DNA from: Bacillus sp. SM2101
GTDB taxonomy: Bacteria; Bacillota; Bacilli; Bacillales; SM2101
Assembly: GCF_018588585.1 (NCBI RefSeq)
Contig: NZ_JAEUFG010000001.1
Location: forward strand, 124,001-188,000
Length of the DNA: 64,000 nucleotides
Direction of reading: 5' to 3'
In this document: positions 35,461 through 44,554 of the stretch, piece by piece
How the letters are laid out: each line of letters begins with the position of its first letter
How positions within the stretch are numbered: position 1 is the first letter of the stretch
Made by a program: the position numbers and the translations under genes
The notes under the pieces: generated by a model
Database searches by the model: none
The model's input: the letters and a program-made list of their open reading frames with translations, nothing else
Told to the model about the DNA's origin: nothing

Positions 35461-36714
35461 CTTATGGCCTCCTACTAGTGTGCTGCGGTGACGTGCCGTC
35501 CCCGCATCCGTATATGAAACTGCTCGCAAAATTGCATTTGAGCCGTATTTCCTCCTGATTTCATCCATACAGTAGCCGAGTGCTTGCTGCTTCGGTTTAT
35601 TCATTTCAAACAGCGATAGTTGCATATTTAGATCATCCTCAATATTAGACAGTGCAATTGAGATTTTTCGTACTGTTTTATTTGTATAATGCTTTTGAAA
35701 TAGCTCAATACAAACATTGTAAATATCCATTGTAATATTTGTTGGTTCTTCCATTGTTTTTGAACGATAAAATCCGCCGCCAAATTCATCTTTACTATAT
35801 CCAATACCAAGACTAACCGTTCTTCCGACCTTTTTAGCTGTGCGAGTTCTTCTTGCCACCTCCTCACACATTTCTAATATTACTCGCTTTACATCTGTCG
35901 GATTTGGATAATCTCGTAATAAAATTTGACTTTTTCCAAAGCTAATTTGCCCTTGCAAAAAGGGTGCACCAAGCTCTGAAAAATCAACACCCCACGCGTG
36001 ATAATATAGCTGATTTCCCATAATGCCAAACTTTTGTTCAAGTAGTTTGAGGGAATAATTAGCAAGCTGCCCTACTGAGAATATTCCTATCCTGTTTAAT
36101 CTTTTTTCCATTTTCCCACCAATTCCCCACATTTGACTAAGTGGTGAAAGCGGCCAAAGCTTTGTTTCCACATCATCATACGTCCAACGAGCAATCCCTG
36201 TTTTTTTTGCCTCTAAATCCAAGCATAGTTTTGCCATAAGCATATTTGGTCCTATACCAATTGCACACGGAACTTCATATTCTCTCTCTATATCTTCTTT
36301 TAATTTTTGAGCTGTCGTTTCTGCATCACCCCATAGCTTCTCAGTACCATCCACTTGTAAAAAACTCTCATCAACGCTATACGTATGAACTGCTTCTCCC
36401 GGCACATAGCGCTGAAATAACTTAGTAAGTTCCATTGATATACGTAAGTATGTGCGCATCTTTGGATTGACGATTACAATTCGCGGGTCCTTAGGGATTT
36501 CAAATAAACGTGACCCTGTTCTAATACCAAATTCCTTCTTCAAGCGTGGTGAAGCTGCTAAAACAACACTCCCCTGTCTTTCTGTATCACCAACAACCGC
36601 TAAGTAGCATGTCAGTGGATCTAAATTCAGCAGTACTGCTGCACAACTTGCAAAAAAGCTTTTCATATCAATACATAAGATGTTATGGTGAGGCATTTTG
36701 CTATAATCGATCAA
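35455..36714 (-). CDS. uvrX: Y-family DNA polymerase UvrX/PolY2-like
   Basis: Translesion polymerase of the ImpB/MucB/SamB family (YqjW in B. subtilis). Catalytic acid in LCIDMKSFFASC and the paired YSVDESFL; the palm continues with LAVVGDTERQGSVVLAASPR. 419 aa from a TTG at 36714, behind AGGGGTG, giving the family start IDYSKMPH. Two LexA-type boxes lie just upstream. The stop codon lies inside the end of a family 2 repeat, so the last residues may not be ancestral. Confidence 0.92.
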   Translation of the reverse strand: MIDYSKMPHHNILCIDMKSFFASCAAVLLNLDPLTCYLAVVGDTERQGSVVLAASPRLKKEFGIRTGSRLFEIPKDPRIVIVNPKMRTYLRISMELTKLFQRYVPGEAVHTYSVDESFLQVDGTEKLWGDAETTAQKLKEDIEREYEVPCAIGIGPNMLMAKLCLDLEAKKTGIARWTYDDVETKLWPLSPLSQMWGIGGKMEKRLNRIGIFSVGQLANYSLKLLEQKFGIMGNQLYYHAWGVDFSELGAPFLQGQISFGKSQILLRDYPNPTDVKRVILEMCEEVARRTRTAKKVGRTVSLGIGYSKDEFGGGFYRSKTMEEPTNITMDIYNVCIELFQKHYTNKTVRKISIALSNIEDDLNMQLSLFEMNKPKQQALGYCMDEIRRKYGSNAILRAVSYTDAGTARHRSTLVGGHKQ

Positions 36715-36730
36715 ATATAACACCCCTAAA

Positions 36731-36744
36731 AGAATATACGTTCG
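36731..36744. promoter_or_regulatory. LexA (DinR) box 1 of uvrX
   Basis: AGAATATACGTTCG, close to the Bacillus SOS box CGAACNNNNGTTCG, 16 bp before the start codon. Confidence 0.6.
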
Positions 36745-36768
36745 TATTATTATATTCAATATCTTAAC

Positions 36769-36782
36769 CGAATATACGTTCG
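36769..36782. promoter_or_regulatory. LexA (DinR) box 2 of uvrX
   Basis: CGAATATACGTTCG differs from the SOS consensus by one base in the left half. The two boxes share TATACGTTCG and are 38 bp apart. Confidence 0.7.
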
Positions 36783-36907
36783 TTATCAATTGCAAATTGT
36801 TTCCAATAAGAAATACTAAGATCCCCAATGTTTGGTGACAAACACTGTAGCCACTCATGAAGGTGTTTTATTGTTCGAAAAGCACTATTGTTAGATATTT
36901 CAGAAGA

Positions 36908-37042
36908 CACTTTGTTTAAACTTTGTTACTTTTTTCACTTAATTTGAGTAACTGATGTGTATAGTTTTTAGAGGAGAAAACATGCCACGAAAACTAGTTT
37001 TATCCGTTAGTACGAAAAACCACATTCTATACGAAAACAGCC
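36908..37042 (+). repeat. Family 1 dispersed repeat (copy F)
   Basis: CACTTTGTTTAAACTTTGTTAC at the left, core ACATGCCACGAAAACTAG, and right end TATACGAAAACAGCC. It lies between uvrX and the TetR gene. Confidence 0.65.
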
Positions 37043-37144
37043 TAATGAAACAATTAATGTGAAAATACCCTTTCATAAAGGGATTTATTCTACATATTTT
37101 TTACAATTTCTTCTTTTATTACTAAAGTATACATGTTATAATTT

Positions 37145-37162
37145 TGATTGATTAATCAATCA
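37145..37162. promoter_or_regulatory. Probable TetR operator
   Basis: TGATTGATTAATCAATCA is a perfect 18-bp palindrome 19 bp before the TetR start codon. It is a typical place and size for an autoregulatory TetR-family operator. Confidence 0.65.
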
Positions 37163-37181
37163 TTGAATGCGAGGTCTAATT

Positions 37182-37817
37182 ATGTCTAAACAAATACCTA
37201 AAAAGGAACAACTACGGGAAGAAAAAAGACAAAGAATTTTACATGCAGCTATCACCCTCTTCTCGAAAAATGGCTATTCAGAAACAACAATTGCAGCTGT
37301 CGCCAAAGCTTCGGAAGTGAGTTTCGGAACTGTATTTACTTATTTTTCAAATAAGGAGCAACTTTTTGAGGCCGCGGTATTAGAACCGTTAGATGAAATG
37401 AAGGCGCTGTTTTTATATCAAACTAACAAAGATCACTCCCCCTTAGAACATCTTAAACAAATGGTTAAAGAGCATGTTATTACCTTTTCTCAAAAGGAAA
37501 CCCATTTACGCTTAGTTCAGTATGTATTAGGGCAACATGAAAGGTTTCCAAAATTATTCGAGCAATTAGATTCTTTTTTCCATGACGTCATCGACGCACT
37601 GAAGCCAATCATTATAGAAGGACAAAAACAAGGTGAGCTACATACGTTGAATCCTGAAATCGTAGCAACATCTTATTTCCAATTTTTAAATGGGATTCGT
37701 GTAACAATTATTAATCCGCCCGATGGGGTTATATGGAAGGCACTTATTCCACAGGCGTTGCTCCTTTTTGCACCAGTAAATTCCAAGAATATTTACGATA
37801 GTACCCTCAATGAATGA
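37182..37817 (+). CDS. TetR/AcrR-family transcriptional regulator
   Basis: 211 aa. N-terminal helix-turn-helix: RILHAAITLFSKNGYSETTI, then VSFGTVFTYFSNKEQLFEAA (residues about 19-66); ligand-binding helices follow. ATG at 37182 behind GCGAGG. A perfect palindrome upstream is the likely operator. The stop codon overlaps the ATG of a short transporter-like frame, which suggests that the regulator once controlled an adjacent efflux gene. Confidence 0.88.
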   Translation: MSKQIPKKEQLREEKRQRILHAAITLFSKNGYSETTIAAVAKASEVSFGTVFTYFSNKEQLFEAAVLEPLDEMKALFLYQTNKDHSPLEHLKQMVKEHVITFSQKETHLRLVQYVLGQHERFPKLFEQLDSFFHDVIDALKPIIIEGQKQGELHTLNPEIVATSYFQFLNGIRVTIINPPDGVIWKALIPQALLLFAPVNSKNIYDSTLNE

Positions 37818-38037
37818 AATTAGCAGTGTTATCGAACTTGGAAGTATCATTGGTTCAGTCATCATTAGTCGTTTAGGTAACAGAATTAATGAGAAAGTAT
37901 TGGTGTATTCCTCTACTGTGTTGCTAGGTGTGTTAATTACACTAAACGGAGTGGGCGGTATAAGAAGTGGTTTTATAAGATTGTCAGCGTTATTAAGAAT
38001 AAAAGATAAAATAAATTTTTTAGTTATCTGCATGTAA
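37810..38037 (+). pseudogene. Remnant of an MFS-type transporter
   Basis: 75-codon frame whose ATG overlaps the TetR stop. The stretch ELGSIIGSVIISRLGNRINE followed by a hydrophobic segment resembles the MFS loop after helix 2 (G-x3-D/N-R-x-G), but only about two membrane helices remain, and no further transporter sequence follows. Probably a deletion remnant. It could be an unrelated small membrane protein. Confidence 0.45.
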
Positions 38038-38100
38038 ATTGTTTTAGTAACAATCACCTTTATGAAAAGAATTACATCATATTTAACTGGAGGGATAGTC

Positions 38101-39252
38101 ATGTTTTTCGAGGAAAAAGTAATTACAGGAAGTCCAAATGAGTTTATGGAAGTTCGCCATTTAAAAATACAAGGTTCAAATTTTGATATTGGAAAGAAGC
38201 TAGCTGAGATTGCGTATAACAATCATCGTGCCCTACCTTACCCCGCGACGACCAAATACAAATATCAGCTAGAATATTTTAAAAATAATTATCCTATCTT
38301 ACTTGACCGTATACAAGGAGCGACTGATTATTTCAGTAATATAAACGCTGAAGACAATAGCTATGATTTTTCTTCTCTCATTTATTCATCTGGATTACCC
38401 GGCTGTTCCGTTGTATTTTATCCTCCAACAACGACTGAACATGGAAGTCCAGTCGTAAGTCGTAACTTCGACTTCACAACTGGAACTATAACTGGGGAAA
38501 TACCGGCTGATAACGAGAAACCTGCTTTTGCAAATCCATACATTCTTGAGCTGCATCCAGACGAAGGCTATTCTTCTTTATGTGTGTCGGGATATGAAAT
38601 GCTTAGTGGAGTACTTGATGGAATAAACTCAGAAGGTCTTGTTGTTACGTTATTAGCTGATGATGATGCGATTACTCATTACCCTATTGAACCAACCTAT
38701 CAGCCTCAAGTTGGTTTGAATGAATTACAAATACTAAGACTGTTATTAGATACATGTGCCAATATTGAAGAAGCAAAGAAAGCATTGCATATGAATAAAC
38801 ACTATTATACTCTCTATCCCTTGCACTTCCTCATCGCTGATAAACATGGCAACTCATTTGTTTGGGAACAATCTCACGGACGTAATAAAGAATTTACTTT
38901 TGATGGTGATAAGAACCATCCCCAAGTAGTAACTAATTTCCCATTGTACAAGTATCAATCCGAGTCACAATTTCCCGATACTGATGATCGATTATCTATG
39001 TATAATCGGTTCTGTAATATAAAAGAAAATATCAAGAGAAATAAAGCTCCATACTCCATAAATTTTATAAAAAATGTAAATCAACAAGTCTCTTTTCATG
39101 ACCATTCTCACTTAAGAGAATCACAATGTCCTACACGAACGTTATGGCATAGCATATATGACATTGAAGATCGCACTATATTAATAGATTTTTACTTAGG
39201 TGAAGAAAATGAAACGATAAAAAGATCTGGATACATCCACCTTTCCCTATGA
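38101..39252 (+). CDS. C45-type acyltransferase/linear amide hydrolase
   Basis: 383-aa Ntn-hydrolase-type protein like the acyl-CoA:6-aminopenicillanic-acid acyltransferase and choloylglycine-hydrolase relatives. The likely nucleophile is Cys102 in LPGCSVVFYPP, followed by SRNFDF and later LDGINSEGLVVTL. The Cys is internal, so the N-terminal about 101 residues would be removed or remain as a propeptide, as in the C45 family. ATG at 38101 behind GGAGGG. No signal peptide is seen. Substrate unknown. Confidence 0.78.
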   Translation: MFFEEKVITGSPNEFMEVRHLKIQGSNFDIGKKLAEIAYNNHRALPYPATTKYKYQLEYFKNNYPILLDRIQGATDYFSNINAEDNSYDFSSLIYSSGLPGCSVVFYPPTTTEHGSPVVSRNFDFTTGTITGEIPADNEKPAFANPYILELHPDEGYSSLCVSGYEMLSGVLDGINSEGLVVTLLADDDAITHYPIEPTYQPQVGLNELQILRLLLDTCANIEEAKKALHMNKHYYTLYPLHFLIADKHGNSFVWEQSHGRNKEFTFDGDKNHPQVVTNFPLYKYQSESQFPDTDDRLSMYNRFCNIKENIKRNKAPYSINFIKNVNQQVSFHDHSHLRESQCPTRTLWHSIYDIEDRTILIDFYLGEENETIKRSGYIHLSL

Positions 39253-39659
39253 AAAAGTCATAATTTTCAAAAGGGTGACTCATGATTGAGTTATCCCTAT
39301 TTCCTTTGATGGTTTCCATTTCACCACTTATAGTATAATTCTTCACCCTCATTTATTATTGAGGGTGAAGGTACAGTAGTGAATTGTGATTGCCTTGGAC
39401 TACCAATAATATTAGCACGATGGACAATGCTGAATAGGTAAGTTTAACGATGTAAATATTTCCCTTCATTGTTTTGTTGGACAGGGCATATGAGCAAATC
39501 AGTAATAGACGAAAGCAAATTATACCATCCTTGTTATAAGGGTAACCCAAAATTTCAGAGCAAATCTCACACTCTTATCTTGTATATAAGACAGCATTGC
39601 CTTTATACAATAGATAAATTCTCCATAACCGCTTTTTTGAGCTACCCTTTTAAAGTAAG
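39253..39659. other. Intergenic stretch with a hairpin
   Basis: Contains TTCACCCTCA (39343-39352) and TGAGGGTGAA (39361-39370), a perfect ten-base stem without a T run. Two 64-codon frames, one on each strand, have no ribosome site and were not accepted. Confidence 0.5.
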
Positions 39660-41861
39660 CTAAAATATACTCATATTTAGTAACTTCTTTTGTGCTTCTA
39701 TAAAGCTCTCAACAAGGCTTTCTGCTATGATCTCTAATCTTTTGAACCAGTTAGATTGTACTGTCAGAGCTTTTACTGCACCTTCTACAGTTTGAATATT
39801 GCCTAACCGATTTAAATCATCGTAGCCGGTATACATTATCTGTTGAAAAAAATAAACGAACAAATCATTTGAAAAAAACTGCTGAAGATCTATATGGTTT
39901 TTATTCAATACTTCTTCAAGCTCATTTAAAGTCGCTCCAGTCTCTTTTTTACATAGGTTTAAAATTTCGTGGCATCTTTTCATTCCTTGTTGAGTCGAAT
40001 GTAATAAACTCTTTATTCCATGTGTATATTTATCTAGTTCATCAGCTAGATCATGTAATCTAATCATTCTGTGTTTTAAATTGATTGTTTCTTTACTTTC
40101 AGAAACAATTGTATATAGTTTCTTTTTCAACGGCTTTTTACAATATAATTCAATAGCCTCCATTAATGGCATACAAGTCGTACCGTTAATCTTCGCACCA
40201 CCTTCTGTTGCATTAATGACTGTTATGTGGGGGGTATTCATTATCATTTCTTCAAGGCCCTTTCTAAAGAACGTCCACAAAGGCGTTGAAGAAATTGATT
40301 TACCATCATTACTGTCAACATCCACTACCTTATTTTTGTCATAATCGCTCTGGGAACTTCCTTCGTAATAACGTGACTTTTTACTATGGTGAGCTCCATC
40401 TGGAGCAAAGGCAAAATCTTGACCTACAAATATTATAGGATTAGCACCCATGTATATAGCAGCCTCGTACGCTAGATGTGAAACATTAGAACCACCGCTT
40501 AGACAAGATTCATCTCCAATGAAGCGGTTAACCCATCTATTCATTGCTTCCCTTGAGCGAAATATTGGAATCCTTGGTCCTTGAAAAGTTTGATAATTTC
40601 GCTTATCAATTATTGCTAAACCAAGTAAGACTAATTCCTCTGGATATTCTATGCCTCTAAAATGATGTAAAAAAGCTTGCTCGGTTCGTTCTAATATACA
40701 CATTGCATCAGGCTTAATTTCTTCCTTTAATAAAGGTATTACCGAAGAGCCAGCTGCTATCATAAGACCTTTATCCTTAATCTTTTTTAATATTTCGATA
40801 TTTTTGTCCAGTGATGGTCCATTCGCAACAATAAACGCTGGTTTATTATAAAATTTATTTTTGAAACTACTAAGATACGGATTTTCAATAATTTCATTTA
40901 CATTGTTAATTAAATTATGAAAACCTATTAAATTATCATAAGGATCGTTACCTATATTTATCGTACAAAAAGTAATAAGCTGCATAATTGATTGATGAAG
41001 GTGCAAGTATTTCTTTTTAAAATATCTTTTTGCACTATTCGTAAAGACACAAGTAGGCATCGTGCATCTTAGCAACCCACCAGTAAGTAAAAATTGCTGA
41101 AATTCTTGTGAAATGTCATGAAAATCTCCCACAAAAAAAATAACTTTCGGATCTTTCAACAATTTTTCAAGGTCAAACAAATATAACATCGCCAAAAAAA
41201 TATATATATTTTGTTCAAATATAACAACAAACGTATTCGAGTGTCTTTTTGCATCAAGAGTAAACAGTGGATATCCAACGTCACAGCCATAAATAAATAA
41301 AGATGTAGCATCAATGATAGTATTTTCTTCAAATAATACTTCACCTTCATCTATAGGCGTCGTGCCATTTAAATAAAAAGACCCTTCTGTTCCAATATAC
41401 TTACAAGTCGGCAACCCTTTATCATTAACTGACACCTGAATTTTTCTCCAGAGATCATCTTTATTCACCTTTCTCACTTGTTTTTTGATACGCTCTGGGA
41501 GAAGGTTAAAGTTTTTCTGAAAACCTATTTCTAATAGTGTAGTTTTTAAAATCAACCTTCCTTTCCATTTTTTTAGTAACTGCAACCCCTCACATTCAAG
41601 TATACTTCTAAGACCTATGATATCTTTTTCACTTAATATCTTACGTAACGGGTGAAGTAGTAAAATGATAGCTCTCACTTCATCATAGCTTACCATCATG
41701 TTAGAAGAATAATTTGCTATAACAAACTCTAATTTCTCTAGAAAAACGATAAAATACTCGAGAGCATATTTGTCATTCCCTTCTTTTATGCTCTGTACTG
41801 TCAAAAGAAGTATTTTTTCCGACTCTACTATATGATTGTACAAATCATCATTTATCATCAT
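39660..41861 (-). CDS. Maf-like motility-associated glycosyltransferase (DUF115)
   Basis: 733-aa cytoplasmic protein of the motility-associated factor (Maf) family, which transfers nonulosonic acids such as pseudaminic acid to flagellin in other bacteria. The central DUF115/MptE-like domain carries AFIVANGPSLDKN (about 335), SVIPLLKEEIKPD, LSGGSNVSHLAYEAA and IFVGQDFAF. It ends the pse gene run on the same strand, which is the usual partnership. The ATG overlaps the end of the small gene upstream by 14 bp. Whether the target here is flagellin or a spore protein cannot be told; no flagellar genes are in the window. Confidence 0.87.
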   Translation of the reverse strand: MMINDDLYNHIVESEKILLLTVQSIKEGNDKYALEYFIVFLEKLEFVIANYSSNMMVSYDEVRAIILLLHPLRKILSEKDIIGLRSILECEGLQLLKKWKGRLILKTTLLEIGFQKNFNLLPERIKKQVRKVNKDDLWRKIQVSVNDKGLPTCKYIGTEGSFYLNGTTPIDEGEVLFEENTIIDATSLFIYGCDVGYPLFTLDAKRHSNTFVVIFEQNIYIFLAMLYLFDLEKLLKDPKVIFFVGDFHDISQEFQQFLLTGGLLRCTMPTCVFTNSAKRYFKKKYLHLHQSIMQLITFCTINIGNDPYDNLIGFHNLINNVNEIIENPYLSSFKNKFYNKPAFIVANGPSLDKNIEILKKIKDKGLMIAAGSSVIPLLKEEIKPDAMCILERTEQAFLHHFRGIEYPEELVLLGLAIIDKRNYQTFQGPRIPIFRSREAMNRWVNRFIGDESCLSGGSNVSHLAYEAAIYMGANPIIFVGQDFAFAPDGAHHSKKSRYYEGSSQSDYDKNKVVDVDSNDGKSISSTPLWTFFRKGLEEMIMNTPHITVINATEGGAKINGTTCMPLMEAIELYCKKPLKKKLYTIVSESKETINLKHRMIRLHDLADELDKYTHGIKSLLHSTQQGMKRCHEILNLCKKETGATLNELEEVLNKNHIDLQQFFSNDLFVYFFQQIMYTGYDDLNRLGNIQTVEGAVKALTVQSNWFKRLEIIAESLVESFIEAQKKLLNMSIF

Positions 41862-42150
41862 CTTCCCTTTCTAATAATTTTATCCAGTTTCCTCTTTGAA
41901 AATCTTCAAGGTTTTTTAGAATTCCTTTCTTGTATTGAAGCGACTCATAATCATGCTTATTCATTCCAGCCTGAACCTCTTTAATATCCTCTTCTGTCCA
42001 ATAGTTAGACAATGATTGATTGGACATTTCTTTTAATTCAACTAATAATGTTGTTAATTCGGTAACAGCTTTTTTATAGTCAATTTCCTTACTAGCTTCA
42101 ATGCTCTTATTATCTTCATTAACATGCATTTTTTCATTGTAAATGTCCAT
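41848..42150 (-). CDS. Small hypothetical protein coupled to the Maf gene
   Basis: Unrecognised 100-aa acidic soluble protein (ATG at 42150 behind GCGAGGTG). The visible parts are helical and charged: VTELTTLLVELKEMS, NYWTEEDIKEV and NLEDFQRGNWIKLLEREDDD. No cysteine or membrane segment. It overlaps the Maf start by 14 bp, so it is probably translated with it and might act as a partner or chaperone of the glycosyltransferase; that is inference only. Confidence 0.65.
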   Translation of the reverse strand: MDIYNEKMHVNEDNKSIEASKEIDYKKAVTELTTLLVELKEMSNQSLSNYWTEEDIKEVQAGMNKHDYESLQYKKGILKNLEDFQRGNWIKLLEREDDDK

Positions 42151-42192
42151 TAAAAACACCTCGCTTTTTTTTCATTTTCAATGAAATATTTC

Positions 42193-43386
42193 TTATTTGG
42201 CAAAGTAAAAAATGACTTTTTGGACTGCTTTTATTACACTTTCAACATCTTCATCAGTCATTTTCGGAAATAATGGTAAGGTAATAGCATCGCCGTAAAA
42301 CTTTTCTGCTACAGGACAAAGACTTCGTGGGTAACCAAGCTGCTGGTAATAAGGTTGTAAATATACAGGTATATAATGAACATTAACTCCAATATTTTCA
42401 TTTATTAAAGCCTCATATATTTCCTTACGAGCCCCGTTTAATTTATGCAGGTCCAATTTAATGACATATAAATGATAACTTGAAAGCCTATCATTCTTTT
42501 CATAAGGTAGAGTAAGTTGATTTAGCTTATCAAAAGCACTATTATATTTTCTTACTATAGCCTTCCTACGACTTATAAATGAATCAACTTTTTTGAGTTG
42601 ACTTATTCCTAGTGCAGCCTGGATATCAGTCATACGATAATTAAAGCCTAGAAATTGCATTTCATAATACCACGCCCCTTCGTTCTCCCCCATCTTTTCA
42701 CAGTTTCTAGTTATTCCATGATTACGGAATTGGATGAGCTTATCATAATAGTTTGGATTGTTTGTTGTAATAACCCCTCCTTCACCAGTAGTAATGTGCT
42801 TTACTGGATGGAAGCTAAACATTGTCATATCACTTATTGATCCTATCTGTCTTCCCTTATACTTAGCACCTAGAGCATGAGCTGCATCTTCAATAATGAT
42901 TAAATCGTGTTTCCTAGCAATACTCATAATGTCATCCAAGTCAACAGGCTGACCTCCAAAATCTACAGGAATTATCGCCTTTGTTCGTGATGTTATTAAC
43001 GCCTCTATATTCTCAGCTGCAATATTATTCGTATCAAGATTAATATCAGCAAAAATTGGAGAGCCTCTCTGATATAAAACGCAATTCGGAGTTGCTACAA
43101 ACGTTATTGGTGTTGTTATTACTTCATCCCCCTCAGAAATACCGGCAGCAAAAACAGCAGCATGAAGTGCAGCCGTTCCACTTGAAAATGCAACAGCGTA
43201 TTTACTATTTACATATGTTGAAATCTCTTTCTCAAATTTTTCAAGAAGAGGTCCAGTGGTTAAATATTTACTTTTCAAAACATCGATAACTATGTTAATA
43301 TCTTGGTCATCAATCCATTGTTGGCCGTAAGGGAGGAATTCATTTCGAACGGGTTTGCCACCGTGTATAGCCAATTTATTTAACAT
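42193..43386 (-). CDS. pseC: UDP-4-amino-4,6-dideoxy-N-acetyl-altrosamine transaminase (PseC)
   Basis: PLP aminotransferase of the DegT/DnrJ/EryC1/StrS family, second step of CMP-pseudaminic acid synthesis. Features: AFSSGTAALHAAVFAAGI, FVATPNCVLYQ, the IEDAAHALGAKYKG Asp site, and the PLP lysine in FHPVKHITTGEGG (Lys196). 397 aa. The ATG at 43386 has GAGGAGG upstream; a longer start overlaps pseB by four bases. Follows pseB directly. Confidence 0.92.
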   Translation of the reverse strand: MLNKLAIHGGKPVRNEFLPYGQQWIDDQDINIVIDVLKSKYLTTGPLLEKFEKEISTYVNSKYAVAFSSGTAALHAAVFAAGISEGDEVITTPITFVATPNCVLYQRGSPIFADINLDTNNIAAENIEALITSRTKAIIPVDFGGQPVDLDDIMSIARKHDLIIIEDAAHALGAKYKGRQIGSISDMTMFSFHPVKHITTGEGGVITTNNPNYYDKLIQFRNHGITRNCEKMGENEGAWYYEMQFLGFNYRMTDIQAALGISQLKKVDSFISRRKAIVRKYNSAFDKLNQLTLPYEKNDRLSSYHLYVIKLDLHKLNGARKEIYEALINENIGVNVHYIPVYLQPYYQQLGYPRSLCPVAEKFYGDAITLPLFPKMTDEDVESVIKAVQKVIFYFAK

Positions 43387-43400
43387 AACATTCCTCCTCT

Positions 43401-44426
43401 TCATCGATCAGACCATAAAAAATCTAATAAATTTACCTCTTTCAATATAATGTTTTTGATGTCTTTCACAGCTAACTGGTTACAAGCTAAACAGTCAGCC
43501 CGGTAATGAACACTTTTAACCGTCTTACTCGCGTCTTCAACTTTTGTATAATCGCTAGGAATAATAAACATGTTATCTTTCTCATAAACTAACGGGATTT
43601 CTTCATTCATTAAAAGTTCTTCAACAACCTTTTCCCCAGGTCGTAAGCCGATTTCTTCAACATAAATTTCATCCTTTAATATATTAAATTTTTCCTCAAC
43701 AATTGATATGATTGCTTCAACTAAATCGTTTAGTTGAACTACAGGCATTTTTAATACGAATATTTCTCCACCTTTGGCAATCCGAAGTGCATCTAACATT
43801 AACGAGCATGCTTCAGTTTGTGACATCATAAATCTCTTCATTTTTAAATCGGTAACTGTTATTTTTTTTTCTTTCATTATTTTCTTAAAAAATAAAGGAA
43901 TAACTGACCCTCTTGATCCAATTACATTGCCAAACCTGACTGAAGAAAAAACAGTTTTATGATTTCCTTTATATGAATTGGCAGAAACAAAAAGTTTTTC
44001 TGCAATTAACTTGGAAGCTCCCATTGTATTAGTAGGACTAATTGCTTTATCACTGCTTGAAAATAGCACTTTCTTCACTTTGTTTTCAAGAGCTGCTTCA
44101 ATGACATTTTGTGAACCAATTACGTTTGTTCTGACTGCTTCAAATGGATTATATTCACAAGCAGGGACATGTTTTAACGCTGCTAAATGAAACACGTAAT
44201 CAATATCTTTCATTGCATAACTAAGACGTTCTTTATCTCTAACGTCACCTAATAAAAAGCGCAGCTCTTTTTGAACTTTTCGCTCTTCTTGCATTTCAAA
44301 TTGCTTATTTTCATCCCGACTAAGTATACGTACAACAGCAGGGTCAAATGTTAACAAAATATCTACTAGTGCCTTACCGATACTTCCGGTTCCCCCTGTC
44401 ACCAAAATTTTTTTTCCTTCAAACAA
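43401..44426 (-). CDS. pseB: UDP-N-acetylglucosamine 4,6-dehydratase (PseB-like)
   Basis: SDR-type dehydratase beginning pseudaminic-acid synthesis from UDP-GlcNAc. Rossmann VTGGTGSIG (10-17), then SSSDKAISPTNTMGASK with catalytic Asp126, Lys127 and Lys139, and the C-terminal ELRPGEK-type motif as LRPGEKVVEELL. TTG start behind AGGTG. 341 aa. The pairing with pseC, and the inverting-type DKA...NTMG motif, support PseB rather than a retaining FlaA1/CapD enzyme. Confidence 0.9.
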   Translation of the reverse strand: MFEGKKILVTGGTGSIGKALVDILLTFDPAVVRILSRDENKQFEMQEERKVQKELRFLLGDVRDKERLSYAMKDIDYVFHLAALKHVPACEYNPFEAVRTNVIGSQNVIEAALENKVKKVLFSSSDKAISPTNTMGASKLIAEKLFVSANSYKGNHKTVFSSVRFGNVIGSRGSVIPLFFKKIMKEKKITVTDLKMKRFMMSQTEACSLMLDALRIAKGGEIFVLKMPVVQLNDLVEAIISIVEEKFNILKDEIYVEEIGLRPGEKVVEELLMNEEIPLVYEKDNMFIIPSDYTKVEDASKTVKSVHYRADCLACNQLAVKDIKNIILKEVNLLDFLWSDR

Positions 44427-44554
44427 AATAACACCTACTTCCCCTCATAGATTTCACTATTACTTCACACTACACTTGGAATAAAATTAGGTGTTTATGT
44501 TAATATTTAATCTGTTTGAACATGACATTGAAAAGGTGAATAAGTCGAAATTAG

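Noticed and set aside
37686-38222. 178-codon frame on the minus strand
   Set aside because: It is antisense to the TetR gene, the transporter remnant and the start of the C45 gene, and lacks a ribosome site.
39356-39663. Two 64-codon frames on opposite strands before the Maf gene
   Set aside because: No ribosome sites, no similarity I could recognise, and they overlap each other.
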